DNA from: Erodium maritimum
Taxonomy: Eukaryota > Streptophyta > Magnoliopsida > Geraniales > Geraniaceae
Direction of reading: 5' to 3'
DNA length: 64,000 nt
Assembly: GCA_963921825.1 (NCBI GenBank)
Contig: OY997589.1
Location: 73,826,523 to 73,890,522, forward strand
Shown here: in pieces, positions 41,648-54,159 of the stretch
Numbering within the stretch: the first letter of the stretch is position 1
Layout of the letters: every line of letters begins with the position of its first letter
The notes under the pieces: model-generated
Seen by the model: the letters and a program-made list of their open reading frames with translations, nothing else
What the model was told of the DNA's origin: nothing
Databases searched by the model: none
Program-made: the position numbers and the translations under genes

Positions 41648-43336
41648 TGTTAACCTTAATGCCCGCAGTTCAATCCTAAATGTCCAAATGTATAAATCAT
41701 CGTTAGCAATAAAATTAAAGCGGTTTTATATTACTTATGTGTTGGAGTAATATATCGATGTGTGCTCTGATCTATGCCCACAATGCGAATAGAACCATAG
41801 ATCGAGATAGATCACACTCGATGGGTACCTAGTCAACAAAGCTTCACTAGAAGCGACTAGTATGAAAGATGACTCTTCATGGCTTACGTTCTGTTAGTCA
41901 TTGGAATGGGATTTCGGAGTCTGATCATAGATATCATATGGGACATGATATTGGACGACTCGACACGAATATGTGCCATAGATCAAGTCATGAACATATT
42001 CATTGTCGTAGCTTGTCATGTATCCTTAGACCAAGGAGTCTTTGTGATCGCTATGCAGTAAAAAACTGAGTTTGACCTGAGCTTGACGTTGTCCGTAACA
42101 GGGCTTCCATAACGGCTAGGATTGGCTTGGGGACAGACTGCATGAGTGATACAAAAGACAGCTAAGGGATTTATCCCTCATACTACGGTATGGGAAAGAT
42201 ATCGGTTCTCGGCCGCTTGATCGAGAGTGACTGAAAGAATAACATGGCCATGCACATGATACTAGGTATCATATATTCAGTCATCTCACATATCAAGGAA
42301 CAGTGATTGAGAATAATAAGGATGACGGCTCTATGCCTTATCTCAATCAGGATACCGGAGATAAAAGGATAATGATAGGGACGATGGAAAGGTTAGAATC
42401 AACAGGGTCGATTCGTTATGCAGTGTCAGACAATACTAAACTGTCGTTAGTTTCCAATTAAATAGGATCAAGTAAACTGGTTTTTTTCGTTGATCTATTG
42501 ACATGCATAAAGCTAAGGGTCACACCGGAGGGTGAAACTCATTGACACATTTATGGAGAATGGCCAAAAGGGAGTTGTCTCAGGACATGACCAAAACTGG
42601 GGTTTGGATCATGTGCCCGTATGTGAATAAGACTTTACGGATCTAGACAAGGCTTGGAGTCTTGGGATTGATCGCGTCGGATAATGTTGGACATTTCTGT
42701 TATGGAATGCTTGGAGGCGATGAGCGAATCACGGGACCTCGTTGGAAATGGCCACGGGCCATGTTTCAAGAGGCCCATGAAAGGACCATGCAACCAAGGC
42801 CCATGGAACTAATTAATCAAGTCTTGATTAATTAGTACTAAGTAAGCAAGACAAGGATTAAGGTGTTGGTGATTCACCACCTAACCCAATCTTGTCTTGC
42901 CATACTTTGTCCTATTTACACCTTACTTGTCACCATGCTTGTCCCATGCCTTTAGTTGTAAAAGTATGGGGTTTTCTATGTTTAAGTCATTTTTTTTCAA
43001 CATAACAAACACAAGACAAGAATAGGAAACACAACTTCTCTCCCTCTCTCCCTACAATTTCAGGTTTTGGCAAGCTCCCACCTCCATTTTTGTGTTCTTG
43101 AGTCCTCAAAGAGAAGAACTACGTGGCTTTGATTCCCATGTGAATACATAGGAGTCTAGGAGACTCAAGTCAATCATTCGTTAACCGGTGTTCTTGTTTT
43201 GGTAAGAAAGAGTGCTGAATTTTTCTCTTGTGAATCCATTCTTTGTTAGTTGTTTCATGATTTTAATCGTCTCTTGGTCTTCATTGATTTCCCACTGTTA
43301 GTTGGTCCATCTCCAACCCTACCTCGATACCCAACA
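41648..43336 (+). repeat. Copia B 5' LTR
   Basis: Starts TGTTAACC, ends CCCAACA; conserved hairpins at 42808-42836 and 42846-42900. Confidence 0.92.
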
Positions 43337-43354
43337 GTGGTATCAGAGTCATGC
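43337..43354 (+). other. Copia B primer-binding site
   Basis: gtggtatcagagtcatgc immediately after the LTR. Confidence 0.9.
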
Positions 43355-44881
43355 TACCTTCGGGATTCAGAAGACGGTGTTCAAAGTTTCGGTTTTGCTT
43401 GAAAGTTTTGTTTTTGGCATGTTGTTTTGCTAATTTGTTTGATAACATGTTTTAAATTCTTGTTTATGAATTTAATGCATGTAAAATGAATTTTTGGAAA
43501 TTATTTCAAATCTGGAAAATTTGAATTTTTTTTTATTTTTCGGGTCTCGGGAGCGGGACTCTCGGGGAGCCGAAACTGGGACCGAACGGGGCTCCGTTGG
43601 ACGGAGCTAGGCCAAGCATGACCATTGGATGGTTGATATGCCAAGGCTAAACCGTTTTGTTAGATATGACGAGTTTGGAACCGTCATGACGAACTCGAAG
43701 ATCAAATGTCTAAAAGTTTCATTTTTGAACGGTTTCAATAAATCGAGCATCAAAAAATTTCGAAACTTGGCTATTAAATAAAATCGGAAAATCACGTGAT
43801 GTTTGATAACATGATTGTTTGATAACACGATGTGTGATGTGATGTTGGCATGGTGCACATTATAGCCCCGAGCTCGTTTTAATTATTTATCGATTTTCAC
43901 GGCCCACGAGTCGTTAGAGTTAGTGTGTAATTATTCTTTCAAGGTGTGGTCGTCGAACCACTTATTTGTAATATTTATTTATTCCTGACCTACGAGTCGT
44001 GTATTCAATTGTAATCTTTTGCTCGAGACGAAGAAAGGGCGAAAAGGTCATTTGGTGGCTTTTCGGGCGTTGACATCGACTTGGAGTCGGTGGAGCTCAA
44101 GAAGCTAGTGGGGGTTAGTTTAGGGGGCTATTATGTGCACATTTATCGCTTTATGCCTGGTTTAGTTTATGTATGATTAATTATATGTGTTTTACAATTG
44201 CATGCTTTAACTTTATTTACCAAGCATATCACCTCACATGCAAAGATAAAATTGGAATTTTAATCCTGGTGTGTGAGCCCTTAGAATCGTCATTACATTG
44301 GATGTAGTTGATGGGTTCGAAGGAAGAATTATATTGGATTTAATTGGAGGCATCATTACATTTGGAATGTAGTTGATGTGCTCATCGCATCTAGGATGTG
44401 CCAAAAGTTTTAAACACAACCGGACAAGTAAAAACGGGTCATGTCTGATACCTCCCAATTATCAACACCTTACTACCTCCCCTTCCTATGGGTGTCGTGC
44501 GCCTTAGCGGTGCATCCATGGGAAAGCGGGGTAGTAGGTTTGGACGACATATGTGGGTGTCGTGCACCTTAGCGGAGCACCTACATAGTGGCGGGTCATA
44601 GTTGAAAATTGGTGGACCCGACTACGATTCTCAGCTAGGGTATCAGATAGGGTAAGCCGTGTACTTAAGTACATACCCTAGCCAAGAGTCACATTGGATG
44701 TGATTGGACGGGGTCCTACCTACATAGCTTGATTGAGTGGTGAGCCTTCGTTCAGCTTGATCGAGCGAATCAAGGATCTTGGTTTTAGATTCTAAAGGTA
44801 TAGAATTGATTGTTGGTGTTAAAGCTTGATCTTCATAAAATTATTCAGTTTACTGATTGAATTTTATCTGTTGTAGATCAA
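43355..44881 (+). other. Copia B untranslated leader
   Basis: Non-coding and colinear with the A leader, with the same gggtgtcgtgc repeats (about 44489 and 44553) and a small local duplication of tgtttgataaca near 43800-43822. Confidence 0.65.
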
Positions 44882-45470
44882 ATGGAAAATTCAGCGAACA
44901 TTAATAGTTTGTCATTAAAACCATTCTTGACAGGGTCAATCTAAATGGGACAATCTATTTGGACTGGTACAGAATTTTGAGGATAGTCCTCAAGTCTGAA
45001 CACAAAGAATATGTCCTTGATAAGGCTGTCTCTAAGACCATATCAGAGTTACATGAAGTGTCATTAACTGCTGAGAAGAATATATCAGGGATCTGGGATC
45101 TAAGGATATTCTGATGGTCAACAAGGGAATTGGAAGTGGCAAGGGCGGGGCCTATGCGCACTTGGCGGGAAAGATGAGAAACCTGAGAATGTCTGCTTCT
45201 ACTACCAACAGCCTGGTCATTGGAACCGGGATTACAGGAAGTTCACGACTGATCTTAAGAAGGATAGTGGGACTGCGCTTCATCAAATAGCCTGGATGAT
45301 CTGAAGAAAGGCAGTAGGACTGCGCCTTCATCGGGAAACCTGGATGATCTAAGGAAGGGCGGTGGGACTGTGCCTTCATCCGGTATTAACTCTATAGAGC
45401 TACATCTCTCTACTTCCAAAGATTCATGGGTATTAGATACAAGGACTGAATCTCACACATGCACTAACGT
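44882..45470 (+). pseudogene. Copia B gag and protease remnant
   Basis: ATG at 44882 gives MENSANINSLSLK, then a one-base loss relative to A shifts the frame. The same internal gag join as in A occurs (ggatattctgatgg, about 45106). The zinc knuckle is further decayed (CFYYQQPGHWNRDY). Protease reads WVLDT then RTESH. Confidence 0.8.
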
Positions 45471-45639
45471 ATAGTGGCTGAAAGTATGAGAGGTTTGAAA
45501 AGCACGAAGTGGACCTCAGAGTTGTGGCAATTGTTGTAGGATCCATGAGTCTTGCTTTGCCAAGTGGCCTTATCTTAGTATTGTATAATGTATATTGCAT
45601 ACCTACTTTTAGTAGGAATATTATATTATATCTGTATCC

Positions 45640-46470
45640 GTGTTTGACAAGGAAGGATATAATGTTAATATTGGAAATAGAGTTTTCAATGTTCTATGCA
45701 ATGATATGTTTTATACCAGTACTAACTTGGTTGGAGGATTGTACATATTAAATATGGGTAACAATGCCTCAAGCTCTATATATTATGTTAATACAAAGAG
45801 GTCTAAATCCAATGCTTTAAACCTAACTCTGTTATGGCATTGTCATTTGGGCCGCATAAACAAGAAGTGCCTATCACCCCTTCAGAAGTGCGGGCTTTCA
45901 GGTCCATTCGAATTTCATTTGATCGATAGGTTCAAGGTTTGTTTGATGGGAAAAATGACTAAAGCGCCCTTTATCGATCACGGTGAAAGGGTGGGTGAAT
46001 TATTGGGGCTGATACACTCGAATGTGTGTAGACCAATAAGTTCACTTGCTATGAGGGGTTTTAGCTACTTTATCACATTTACTGATGATTACAGTAAATA
46101 TGGTTATGTCTATTCGGTGAGACATAAGTCTGAAGCTTTTGATAAATTCAAAGAGTTTAAGACTAAAGTAGAAAACCAGCTCGACAAAGGTATTAAGGCA
46201 CTTCGATTGGATCGAGGTGGAAAATACTTGACCACAGAGTTATTAGATCATCTAAAAGAGAATGAGATCCTTTTGGAATGGACTCCTCCTGGGACACTGT
46301 AGTTGAAAGGTGTAGCCAAACGGAGAAATCGGACATTGTTAGACAATGGTCTGTTCCATGATTAGTTGGACTGATCTCCCAATCTCTTTATGGGGTTATG
46401 CTCTAAAGACGACCGCATTCATAGTGAATCGGGCTTCGACAAACGGTGTGGAATGGACACCATTTTAAAA
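45640..46470 (+). pseudogene. Copia B integrase remnant
   Basis: Same layout as in A: CHLGRINKKCLSPLQKCGL, HSNVCRP at the first catalytic position, LRLDRGGKY, a TAG at 46300-46302, and VAKRRNRTLL with Lys at the catalytic Glu position. Confidence 0.87.
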
Positions 46471-46869
46471 TTGGTACGGGATGATGCCCGCTTTGTCCTT
46501 CCTAAGGATTTGTTGTTGCGAGGCTTATGTGAAACATTTGGTTTCGACTAAGCTTGAACCAAGATCTGAGATATGCACCTTCGTGTGGTATCCCAAAGCA
46601 ACAAGGGGATACTACTTCTACAATCCCAGTGAGAACATGGTGTTCGTCGCTTGGGGTGGGGTCTTTATGAAAAAGGAGTTTTGTTTTCAAAGACGTCATT
46701 GGGAGGACTGTGCATCTCAAAGAAATTCAGGATTGTACAGATCTGTCTAAACCAATTGACAACCCAGTAGAAAGGGAGCCAGAGATTGTCGTAGAGTGAG
46801 AACCAATTTCTATTACAATTCCGGAAGGTACAAGGCGATTTGAAATGATCAATCTTCCACCTCCAAGAT

Positions 46870-47800
46870 ATGGTATTCGGAGGTGACAATGAAGTCATGG
46901 TGGATCACGATGATCCATCCACCTTTCAGGAAGCCGTGGATGGGGCCGACTCCGAGTTATGGCTGGGAGCCATGGGGGAGGAAATGCAATCCATGTCGGA
47001 CAATCGAGTTTGGGAACTGCTTGATCCTATCAATGGTGTGAGGACCATCGGATGCAAATGGATCTTCAAGGTGAAGATGGACATGGACGGCAACCCTCTG
47101 ACCTACAAAGCTCAACTGGTAGCGAAAGGTTATAGGCAGATCCAATGAATTGACTAAGAGGAAACCTTCTCCCTAATGGTTATGGTCAAAATCGATCTGA
47201 ATTCTTCTTGACATAAACGCGTATCATAATTACGAGATATGGCAAGTGGATGTCAAAACCGCTTTCCTAAATGGAAATTTGACTGAGTACGTTTGTATGT
47301 CTCAGCCCAAAGGTTTTGACGATCCGAAGAATAAGGGAAAGATTTATAAGTTGTTGAAATCCATTTATGGATTGAAACGAACTTCTCGGAGTTGGAACCT
47401 TCGTTTTGATGAAGCTGTAATTGGATTTGGCTTAATCAAGAACGAGGATGAATCTTGCGTTTATAAGAAGGCTAGTGGGAGCAAGATTACCTTTCTGGTT
47501 CTCATTGAAAACGACATCCCAACCTTGCACGAGACTAAAGCTTAGTTGAGGAAGTGTTTTTCAATAAAGGACTTAGGCAATGCTTATTATATCTTAGGGA
47601 TTAAGATATGTAGAGATCGCACCAAGACAGTCCTTGATTTAAGTCAGGGAACCTATGCGAACAAGGCATTGAGTAGGTTCTCAATGCTCGATTCAAAGAA
47701 AGGACTCTTACCCACTAGTCATGGCACTTATCTCAGCAAGACTCGGTGTCCTAAGACACCTGATGAGCTAAAACGGATGATGCAATTCCCATCCGCCTAG
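46870..47800 (+). pseudogene. Copia B reverse transcriptase lacking the YVDD box
   Basis: Blocks ELWLGAMGEEMQSMSDNRVW, CKWIFKVKMD, VDVKTAFLNGNLTEYVCM, then ITFLVL joined directly to IENDIPTL at about 47501-47506, exactly as in A. The TAG at 47543-47545 is also shared. Confidence 0.92.
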
Positions 47801-47929
47801 GGGCAAGATCGATCATATATGTCATGACATGTACGAGACCAGAAGTCTCGTAAGCCTTATGTTGTACCAGTAGACATCAGTCTAACCCGGGGGAAAGATG
47901 ATGCTGAACTAGTCATCGAAGGATGAGTA

Positions 47930-48398
47930 GACGCTAGTTTTCCAAGACAAATCCAGATGACTTTAGAAGTCAGTCAGGATATGTGTTTACGCTGAATGAT
48001 GGAGCTTTAGCTGGGAAAGCGTAAAGCAAGATTCCGTCGTCGAATTTACGACAGAGGCCAAGTACATGGATGCTGCAGAGGCAGCTAAGGAGGCTATGTG
48101 GATTTGGAAATTCACGGCAGGGTTGTGTGTAATTAAAAACCCATCCAGCCCGGTGGATCCATTTTGCGACAACACAAGGTCCATTGCGCAAGCTAATAGC
48201 CCAGATCGCATAACAAATCCAAACATGTACATCGGCGTATCCACCTCATCAGATAAATACTGAACTGAGGTGAAGTGAAGATAACCGATATTGCAACAGA
48301 TGATAACATAGCCAACCCTTTGACTAAGGTACTGTCGCTGCCTAAACATGTTACACATGTAAAGTTGATGGGGACATATTGGAGTTTAAATTGGAACT
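47930..48398 (+). pseudogene. Copia B RNase H remnant
   Basis: MDAAEAAKEAMWIWKFTAGL (48066 on), PFCDNTRSIAQAN and DNIANPLTKVLSLPKHV in broken frames. Confidence 0.8.
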
Positions 48399-48414
48399 AG
48401 GGCAAGTGGGAGAT

Positions 48415-50103
48415 TGTTAGCCTTAATGACCGTAGTTCAATCCTAAATGTCCAAATGTATAAATCATCGTTAGCAATAAAATTAAAGCGGCTTTATATTA
48501 CTTATGTGTCTGAGTAATATATCGATGTGTGCTCTAATCTATGCCAAGAATGTGAATAGAACTATAGATCGAGATAGATCACACTCGATGGGTCCTTGGT
48601 CAACAAAATTTCACTAGAAGCGAATAGTATTAAATATGGCTCTTTATGTCTTACGTTCTGTTAGTCGTTGAAATGGGACTCCGAAGTCTGATCATAGATA
48701 TCATATGGGACATGATATTGGACGACCCGACATGAATTTGTGCCATAGATCAAGTCATGAACATATTCGTTGTCGTAGCTTGTCATGTATCCTTAGACCA
48801 ATGAGTCTTTGTGATCGCTATGCAGTAAACAACTGAGTTTGACCTGAGCCTAACGTTGTCCGTAACAGGGCTTCCATAACGGCCAGGATTGGCTTGGGGA
48901 CAGACTGCTTGAGTGACACGAAAGACGGCTAAGGGATTTATCCCTCATACTACGGTATGGGAAAGATATTGATTCTCGGCCGCTTGATCGAAAGTGACTG
49001 AAAGAATAGCATGGCCATGCACATGATACTGGGTATCATATATTCAGTCATCTCACATATCAAGGAACAGTGATTGAGAATAATAAGGATGACGGCTCTA
49101 TGCCTTATCTCAATCAGGATATCAGAGATAAAAAGATAATGACAGGGACGACGGAAAGGTTAGAATCGACAGGGTCGATTCGTTATGCAGTGTCAGGCAA
49201 TACTAAAGTCTCGTTAGTTTCCACTTAAATAGGATCAAGTAAAATGGGTTTTTTCGTTGATCGATTGACATGCATAAACCTAAAGGTCACACCGGAGGGT
49301 GAAACTCATTGACACATTTATGGAGAATGGCCAAAAGGGAGTTGTCTCGGGACATGACCAAAACTGGGTTTTGGATCATGTGCCCGTATGTGAATAGTAC
49401 TTTACGGATCAAGACAAGGTTTGAAGTCTTGGGATTGACCGCGTCGGATAATGTTGTACATTTTCGTTATGGAAAGCTTGGATGCGATGAGCGAATCACG
49501 GGACCTCGTTGGAAATGGCCACGGGCCATGTTCCAAGAGGCCCATGAAAGGCCTATGCAACCAAGACCCATGGAACTAATTAATCAAGTCTTGATTAATT
49601 AGTACTAAGTAAGCAAGACAAGGATTAAAGTGTTGGTGATTCATCACCTAACCCAATCTTGTCTTGCCATACTTTGTCATATTTACACCTTACTTGTCAC
49701 CATGCTTGTCCCATGCCTTTAGTTGGAAAAGTATGGGGTTTGCTATGTTTAAGTCATCTTTTTTCAACATAACAAACACAAGACAAGAATAGGAAACACA
49801 ACTTCTCTCCCCCTCTCCCTACAATTTCGGGTTTTGGCAAGCTCCCACCTCCATTTTTGTGTTCTTGAGTCCTCAAAGAGAAGAACTACGTGGCTTTGAT
49901 TCCCATGTGGATACGTAGGCGTCTTGGAGACTCAAGGCAATCATTCGTTAACCGGTGTTCTTGTTTTGGTAAGAAATAGTGCTGAATTTTTCTCTTGTGA
50001 ATCCATTCTTTGTTAGTTGTTTCATAGTTTTAATCGTCTCTTGGTTTTCATTGATTTCCTGCTGCGAGTTGGTCCATCTCCAACCCTACCTCAAGACCCA
50101 ACA
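48415..50103 (+). repeat. Copia B 3' LTR
   Basis: Follows a polypurine tract (gggcaagtgggagat, 48400-48414). Hairpins at 49575-49603 and 49613-49667. Confidence 0.92.
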
Positions 50104-50108
50104 CATAT
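50104..50108. repeat. Copia B target-site duplication, right
   Basis: catat, identical to 41643-41647. Confidence 0.9.
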
Positions 50109-51150
50109 CTTTCCCGATCCGAAGAGACCTTTGGTTTACAAGGCATGGTATAGAATTTCGTTAGATGCTTAGGTGGGCGACTCACCCGCTTTGATTTGAC
50201 AAGGCATCCTTCCACGGAGACGACTCCTACTGTGATGGTTGACCCGCTGACACGTCAACAGTTGTTCCAATAACAACAGGATCAATCAAATCAAAAACAC
50301 GAGCCGAGGCCACCGCTTACTGAGACTTGGAAATAGACTGATCTGAGTTTGGTTGATCAAGGCCTTGAACATGCCCAGACCCACCTGAAAACCCAATCGT
50401 AGGCCCATCCAATCCATTCTTAGCGTACGAAAATTCATCTTCACCCTCATGTGTATCGCGATCTCCGGCATCACAATCACCAGAATCAAGCGCGAGGAAG
50501 TCACTTCCAATCTCATCCCTGCCATCCAGAGAATTCGAAAGCGCTTGAGACTCGAGATCAACAACATGCAATCCCCAAACCGGCGAATCACCGGTAATAC
50601 CTCCCAAGGCGATCTTTGGAGAGCTCAGAACGACTTCACCGTCTGCGATTTGCTTCGCCGATGAAACGGGCTCTTCCATCCCAAGAATGCTTTGTTTTTG
50701 AATCCCAGAAACAGAGTCAACCTTCTAAGAAGCAAAAGACATGTTCTCCAAATCCGTCTGTCGACGCCAAGCCATGGCGACAAAAAGAATATACCCATTG
50801 ATTTTAAAACCATTCAAGACCTCAATCGCCTTAGTCGCTCCTCCTTTTGATTCGAAACGAATGAAATCAAAATACCTACCATTTCGGCTCGGTCGTTTGA
50901 GAACACTCATGGAAGCAATCGTACCAAAGTGGTTAAAAATATTTCGAGTCCAATCTTCGGACGAATCGAAAGGTAAATTACTCACAAACATTTCATCCTC
51001 TTGTTCCAAGAAATTTACCGTTCCTTACCGACCGGGTCCGGCGAATAGGCCTTGAGGCTACCGGCTTGGTTGTGGCCTTGTTCGCATGAAACTTTTCCCC
51101 ATCAGAAGGTGACGCCGAGATCTGAACAGATATATTCTCCCCTCTAATCT
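50109..51150 (-). pseudogene. LINE ORF1-like protein with RRM (minus), broken
   Basis: On the minus strand an RRM spans about 50990-50740: EDEMFVSNLPFDSSEDWTRN, then GRYFDFIRFESKGGATKAIE. A basic stretch upstream (ATTKPVASRPIRRTRSVR, about 51050-51100) fits a LINE ORF1 N-terminus with one frameshift. After a further stop, an acidic segment (50680-50317; GMEEPVSSAKQIADGEVVLS) ends at 50317. The element is then cut by Copia B at 50108 and resumes at 41642. The RRM alone could also come from a splicing factor; the setting favours a LINE. Confidence 0.6.
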
Positions 51151-51995
51151 TGATGTTCCTTTTTTTTATTTCAGTGATCCCAATTAGCGACCTCAACTCA
51201 TGAAACTTGTTCTTTGACAGTGCCTTGGTGAGGATATCAGCCTTTTGTTTATCAGAACTGATATGCCCCACCTCGATTACTTCTTTTTAATGAATTCTCC
51301 GATGAAGTGATACCGAGTATCAATGTGCTTACTCCTATCATGGTATACATGATTTTTTCTTAGCATAATGGCGGATATGTTGTCAACGAGAAGCTTCATC
51401 CTTGTTGGTTTGATGTTTAGTATGTTTGAGATTAGATTTCTCAGTCATAAAGCTTGACATGTAGTAGTTGCAGCTGGGATATACTCAGCTTCACAAGTAT
51501 ATAGGGCCACGATCTTTTGTTTCTAGGATAACCAAGAAATTAAGCATGATCCCAGATAAAATATAACTCTTGAGGTGCTCTTTCAATCATCTGCATCGCC
51601 TACCATGTCGTTATCACTGTAACCAACAAGCTCTCCAACGTTGCCTCCCTTATTTTACTTCAAACCATAATTTAGTGTGCCTTTGATGTACCGTAATATG
51701 TGTTTTACAACAACATAGTGTCCTGCTTCTAGTGCTTCCATATATCGACTGGCAATTCTTACTGAAAAATCAATATCAGGTCGTGTGTTGACAAGATACA
51801 TTAGCCCTCGAATGATGCGGTAATGTGTGGGGTTTGTGAGTTCTCATGTCATCCTCTTCTTCAGTTTAAGTTTGGCTTCAATTGAGAAATGGCAAGCATT
51901 GCAGTCCTCCATCCCTATAGTTGTTAGGAGTTTCTGGGCATATCCTCTCTGACAAAGAGTGATCTCATCTTTCTTCTGATCAACTTCGATTCCCG
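51150..51995 (-). pseudogene. Copia element C, end of reverse transcriptase and RNase H (minus)
   Basis: On the minus strand, starting at about 51992: EVDQKKDEITLCQRGYAQKL, then RPDIDFSVRIASRYMEAL (51815-51760), the RNase H blocks VGYSDNDMVGDAD, CEAEYIPAATTTC and KHIDTRYHFI, and the C-terminal HISSDKQKADILTKAL, up to about 51180. Several stops. Everything upstream of this part of pol is missing. Confidence 0.85.
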
Positions 51996-52253
51996 TGTTG
52001 ATTTCTCTATAGTTATTTCTCTTTATTTATAGCAGAAAGAGATAAGATTTTTTGCCTACAAGTCAGGCTAACAAAAGAGGAAAAACAACTTAAAAGAATA
52101 AGAGAACAAGACCAAGTCTACAACAAGATTGAGGTTGCTTGGGCGCACGCAAGATTATTCTAATAGTTTTTTGTCAAAAACTGGCTGCATGAATTGCTTT
52201 GTCACGAATACACTTGTATAATGTCGATATAACGTATGCACATGTCTCCGTGA
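51996..52253 (-). mobile_element. Copia element C, 5' LTR fragment joined directly to RT (minus)
   Basis: The minus-strand LTR end (ctctatagagaaatcaaca-like, 51996) lies directly against the middle of the reverse transcriptase. No primer site, gag, protease or integrase remains: a large internal deletion. The outer limit at 52253 (tgtcacgg on the minus strand) is a guess. Confidence 0.5.
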
Positions 52254-52266
52254 CAGAATCCATTTA

Positions 52267-53088
52267 ATGTATATTGCCTCGTCTCAGTACTATGATGGAA
52301 ATGACAACCCGATTCATGACCCAGGAGGTAGAGGTAAGGCTATTGATTCTTCCTTGGTTGCTCCTGCACGAAATACCATGGCCACTTATGAGATTGTGCA
52401 TCCTCAGTATACACCAATTCCATTTCCAGCCCTGGTTACTAATCCGAGTGGCATACACACCTTTAACCACAGAAACCCCTCACAAGAACTCCAGCAAATC
52501 CCAGCTCAAACACAACATTTCTCCCCCATGCCACCATATGCCTACCATAACCTCCAGAACAACTCTCAAAACCAACACCCTCATACACCACCACAAGCTC
52601 ACACACCCAACCCACATATCCGACCACCACCACAACAAAACCCAAATACCCAAAACCCTGGCCAAGCACCACAACATCAGAATGGAGGTTACCATTTCCG
52701 TGGCCCAAATATACAATTTCCCCATTTTGATGGGTCTGATGTGAGAGGATGGCTCAGAAGAGCATCTCTTTTCTTTTCTTATTGTGACACACCTGAGGAT
52801 CAGAAAGTGAGGCTGGCTTCCTTGCACTTTTCTGGTCCAGCTGAATTTTGTTACGCAGAGTATGCATTAGGTGGGGGATCAATCTGGTGGGATCAATTTT
52901 GTTATGATATTAACTGGAAATTTGAGTCTTTTGGCCATGAGGATATGCATACTGAGTTCAAAAACCTACATCAAAATGGGTTTATAGTGGAATATGAAGC
53001 TGCTTTTAGTGAACTCAAAGTATTGATGATGATTAGAAACCCTCATGCATCTGATGAATACTACATTTCCAATTTCATTGGGGGTTGA
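52267..53088 (+). pseudogene. gypsy element D, gag
   Basis: 273-codon frame. A Pro/Gln/His/Asn-rich N-terminal half (about residues 75-150) is followed by a retrotransposon gag domain: FPHFDGSDVRGWLRRASLFF, then VRLASLHFSGPAEFCYAEYA and WDQFCYDINWKF. This layout is typical of plant chromodomain gypsy elements. The frame stops at 53086 and shifts into the protease frame at 53107. No LTR or primer site precedes it within reach, so the left end of D is missing. Confidence 0.85.
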
Positions 53089-53106
53089 AACCAAATTTGT
53101 GGGTTA

Positions 53107-54159
53107 GTGTGCAATTTTTTGGGCCCCAAAACCTTGAACCATGCTATGTACCTTGCTAGTCATCAAGAATATCAGATGAAACTGCTACAGAACCAATTCC
53201 AGCCTAGAATGGCTCAAGGCTCCTCTTTTAGACCAAGGCAACACTATGTCACTTATCCACCAAGCTCACTAGGTTCAGAACCTAATACACCAAGGGCTAC
53301 TGGTCCTAGAGCAACTCGGTTCTTGAAGGCCAATCCTCAGACCTTTGATGATAGATTTAAGAAAGGTCTATGTTTCACTTGCCCGGCAAAATACACTAAG
53401 GATCATGTATGTCCCAACAAACAAAGGCTGTTTATGGTAGTCAGACCTGATGAGGAGGTTGATTTAGCTCAGGATTTGGGGCAATTGTCTGAGGAAGTTC
53501 CTGAGGGTCTAGTAATCACTGAGTTAGATGAGCTTAATTTGTGCTTATTTTCCACTGCAGAACTCTTTTTCTCGAACAAAAAGCCTGGCCAATCTTCTAT
53601 CAGAATTCCTGGTGTGAGTTCTGGACTCACTATGTCCATCCTTATTGATTCTGGGGCTACTCAATCCTTTATGGATGATCTCACTGCTAAAAGGTTGGGT
53701 ATTGTCCTTCATCCTTCCTCACCTTTCTTGGTTAAAGTGCGAAACAACAAGAGGAATGTCTGCAAAACTAAATGCTCAGTTAAATGGTACATGGCTTCTT
53801 TTGAATTTATGTGGGAATTTCTAGTGATGCCTCTTGGTGCTTATGATGTTGTATTGGGAGTGGAGTGGCTTAGAACTGTGTCCCCAATCACTCTGGATTA
53901 TGATGCTAGGTCTGTTATGATCAATCACAAAGGAAGTATAATTACTCTTGAGGAGTCTATCCATTCTCCATCTGAATTACTTATTGAATGGCCTGAGTTA
54001 CTGAGCAACTTGAAACAAGGCCAGAATCTATATTTGGGCCAGTTATATGCATTGGGGACTGACAACCATCCTGTTGAAGAAAGGCAAGATTTATTGCATG
54101 TGCTGGGATGTTTCAAGGAGGTCTTTGAAGTGAACTCCTCTTTACCTCCTAGGAGATAA
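53107..54159 (+). pseudogene. gypsy element D, gag end and aspartic protease
   Basis: A modified zinc knuckle (GLCFTCPAKYTKDHVCPNKQ, about 53365-53420), then a retropepsin domain with intact LIDSGATQSFM (about 53640-53675) and the flap/strand VLGVEWLRTVSPITLDY (about 53850-53900). The frame ends at 54157, where the reverse transcriptase should continue; a stop there splits gag-pol. Confidence 0.87.

Larger units (their letters stand above)
41648..50103 (+). mobile_element. Copia element B, 8.46 kb, older relative of A
   Basis: Two 1689-bp LTRs (41648-43336 and 48415-50103), Met-tRNA primer site at 43337, and a perfect 5-bp duplication. The regions of the two LTRs that I compared differ at roughly 6-9% of positions, so insertion is much older than that of A. 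The internal region aligns with A over its whole length (coding offset 14756 at 32490/47246) and shares the same disabling changes. Confidence 0.93.

Noticed and set aside
41290-51150. A firm target duplication for the minus-strand LINE-like element
   Set aside because: Only short, imperfect matches (ttcttg-like) were found and the 5' boundary is uncertain, so none is claimed.
52463-52827. Minus-strand glycine/valine- and tryptophan-rich frames
   Set aside because: Antisense of the Pro/Gln-rich gag of gypsy D.
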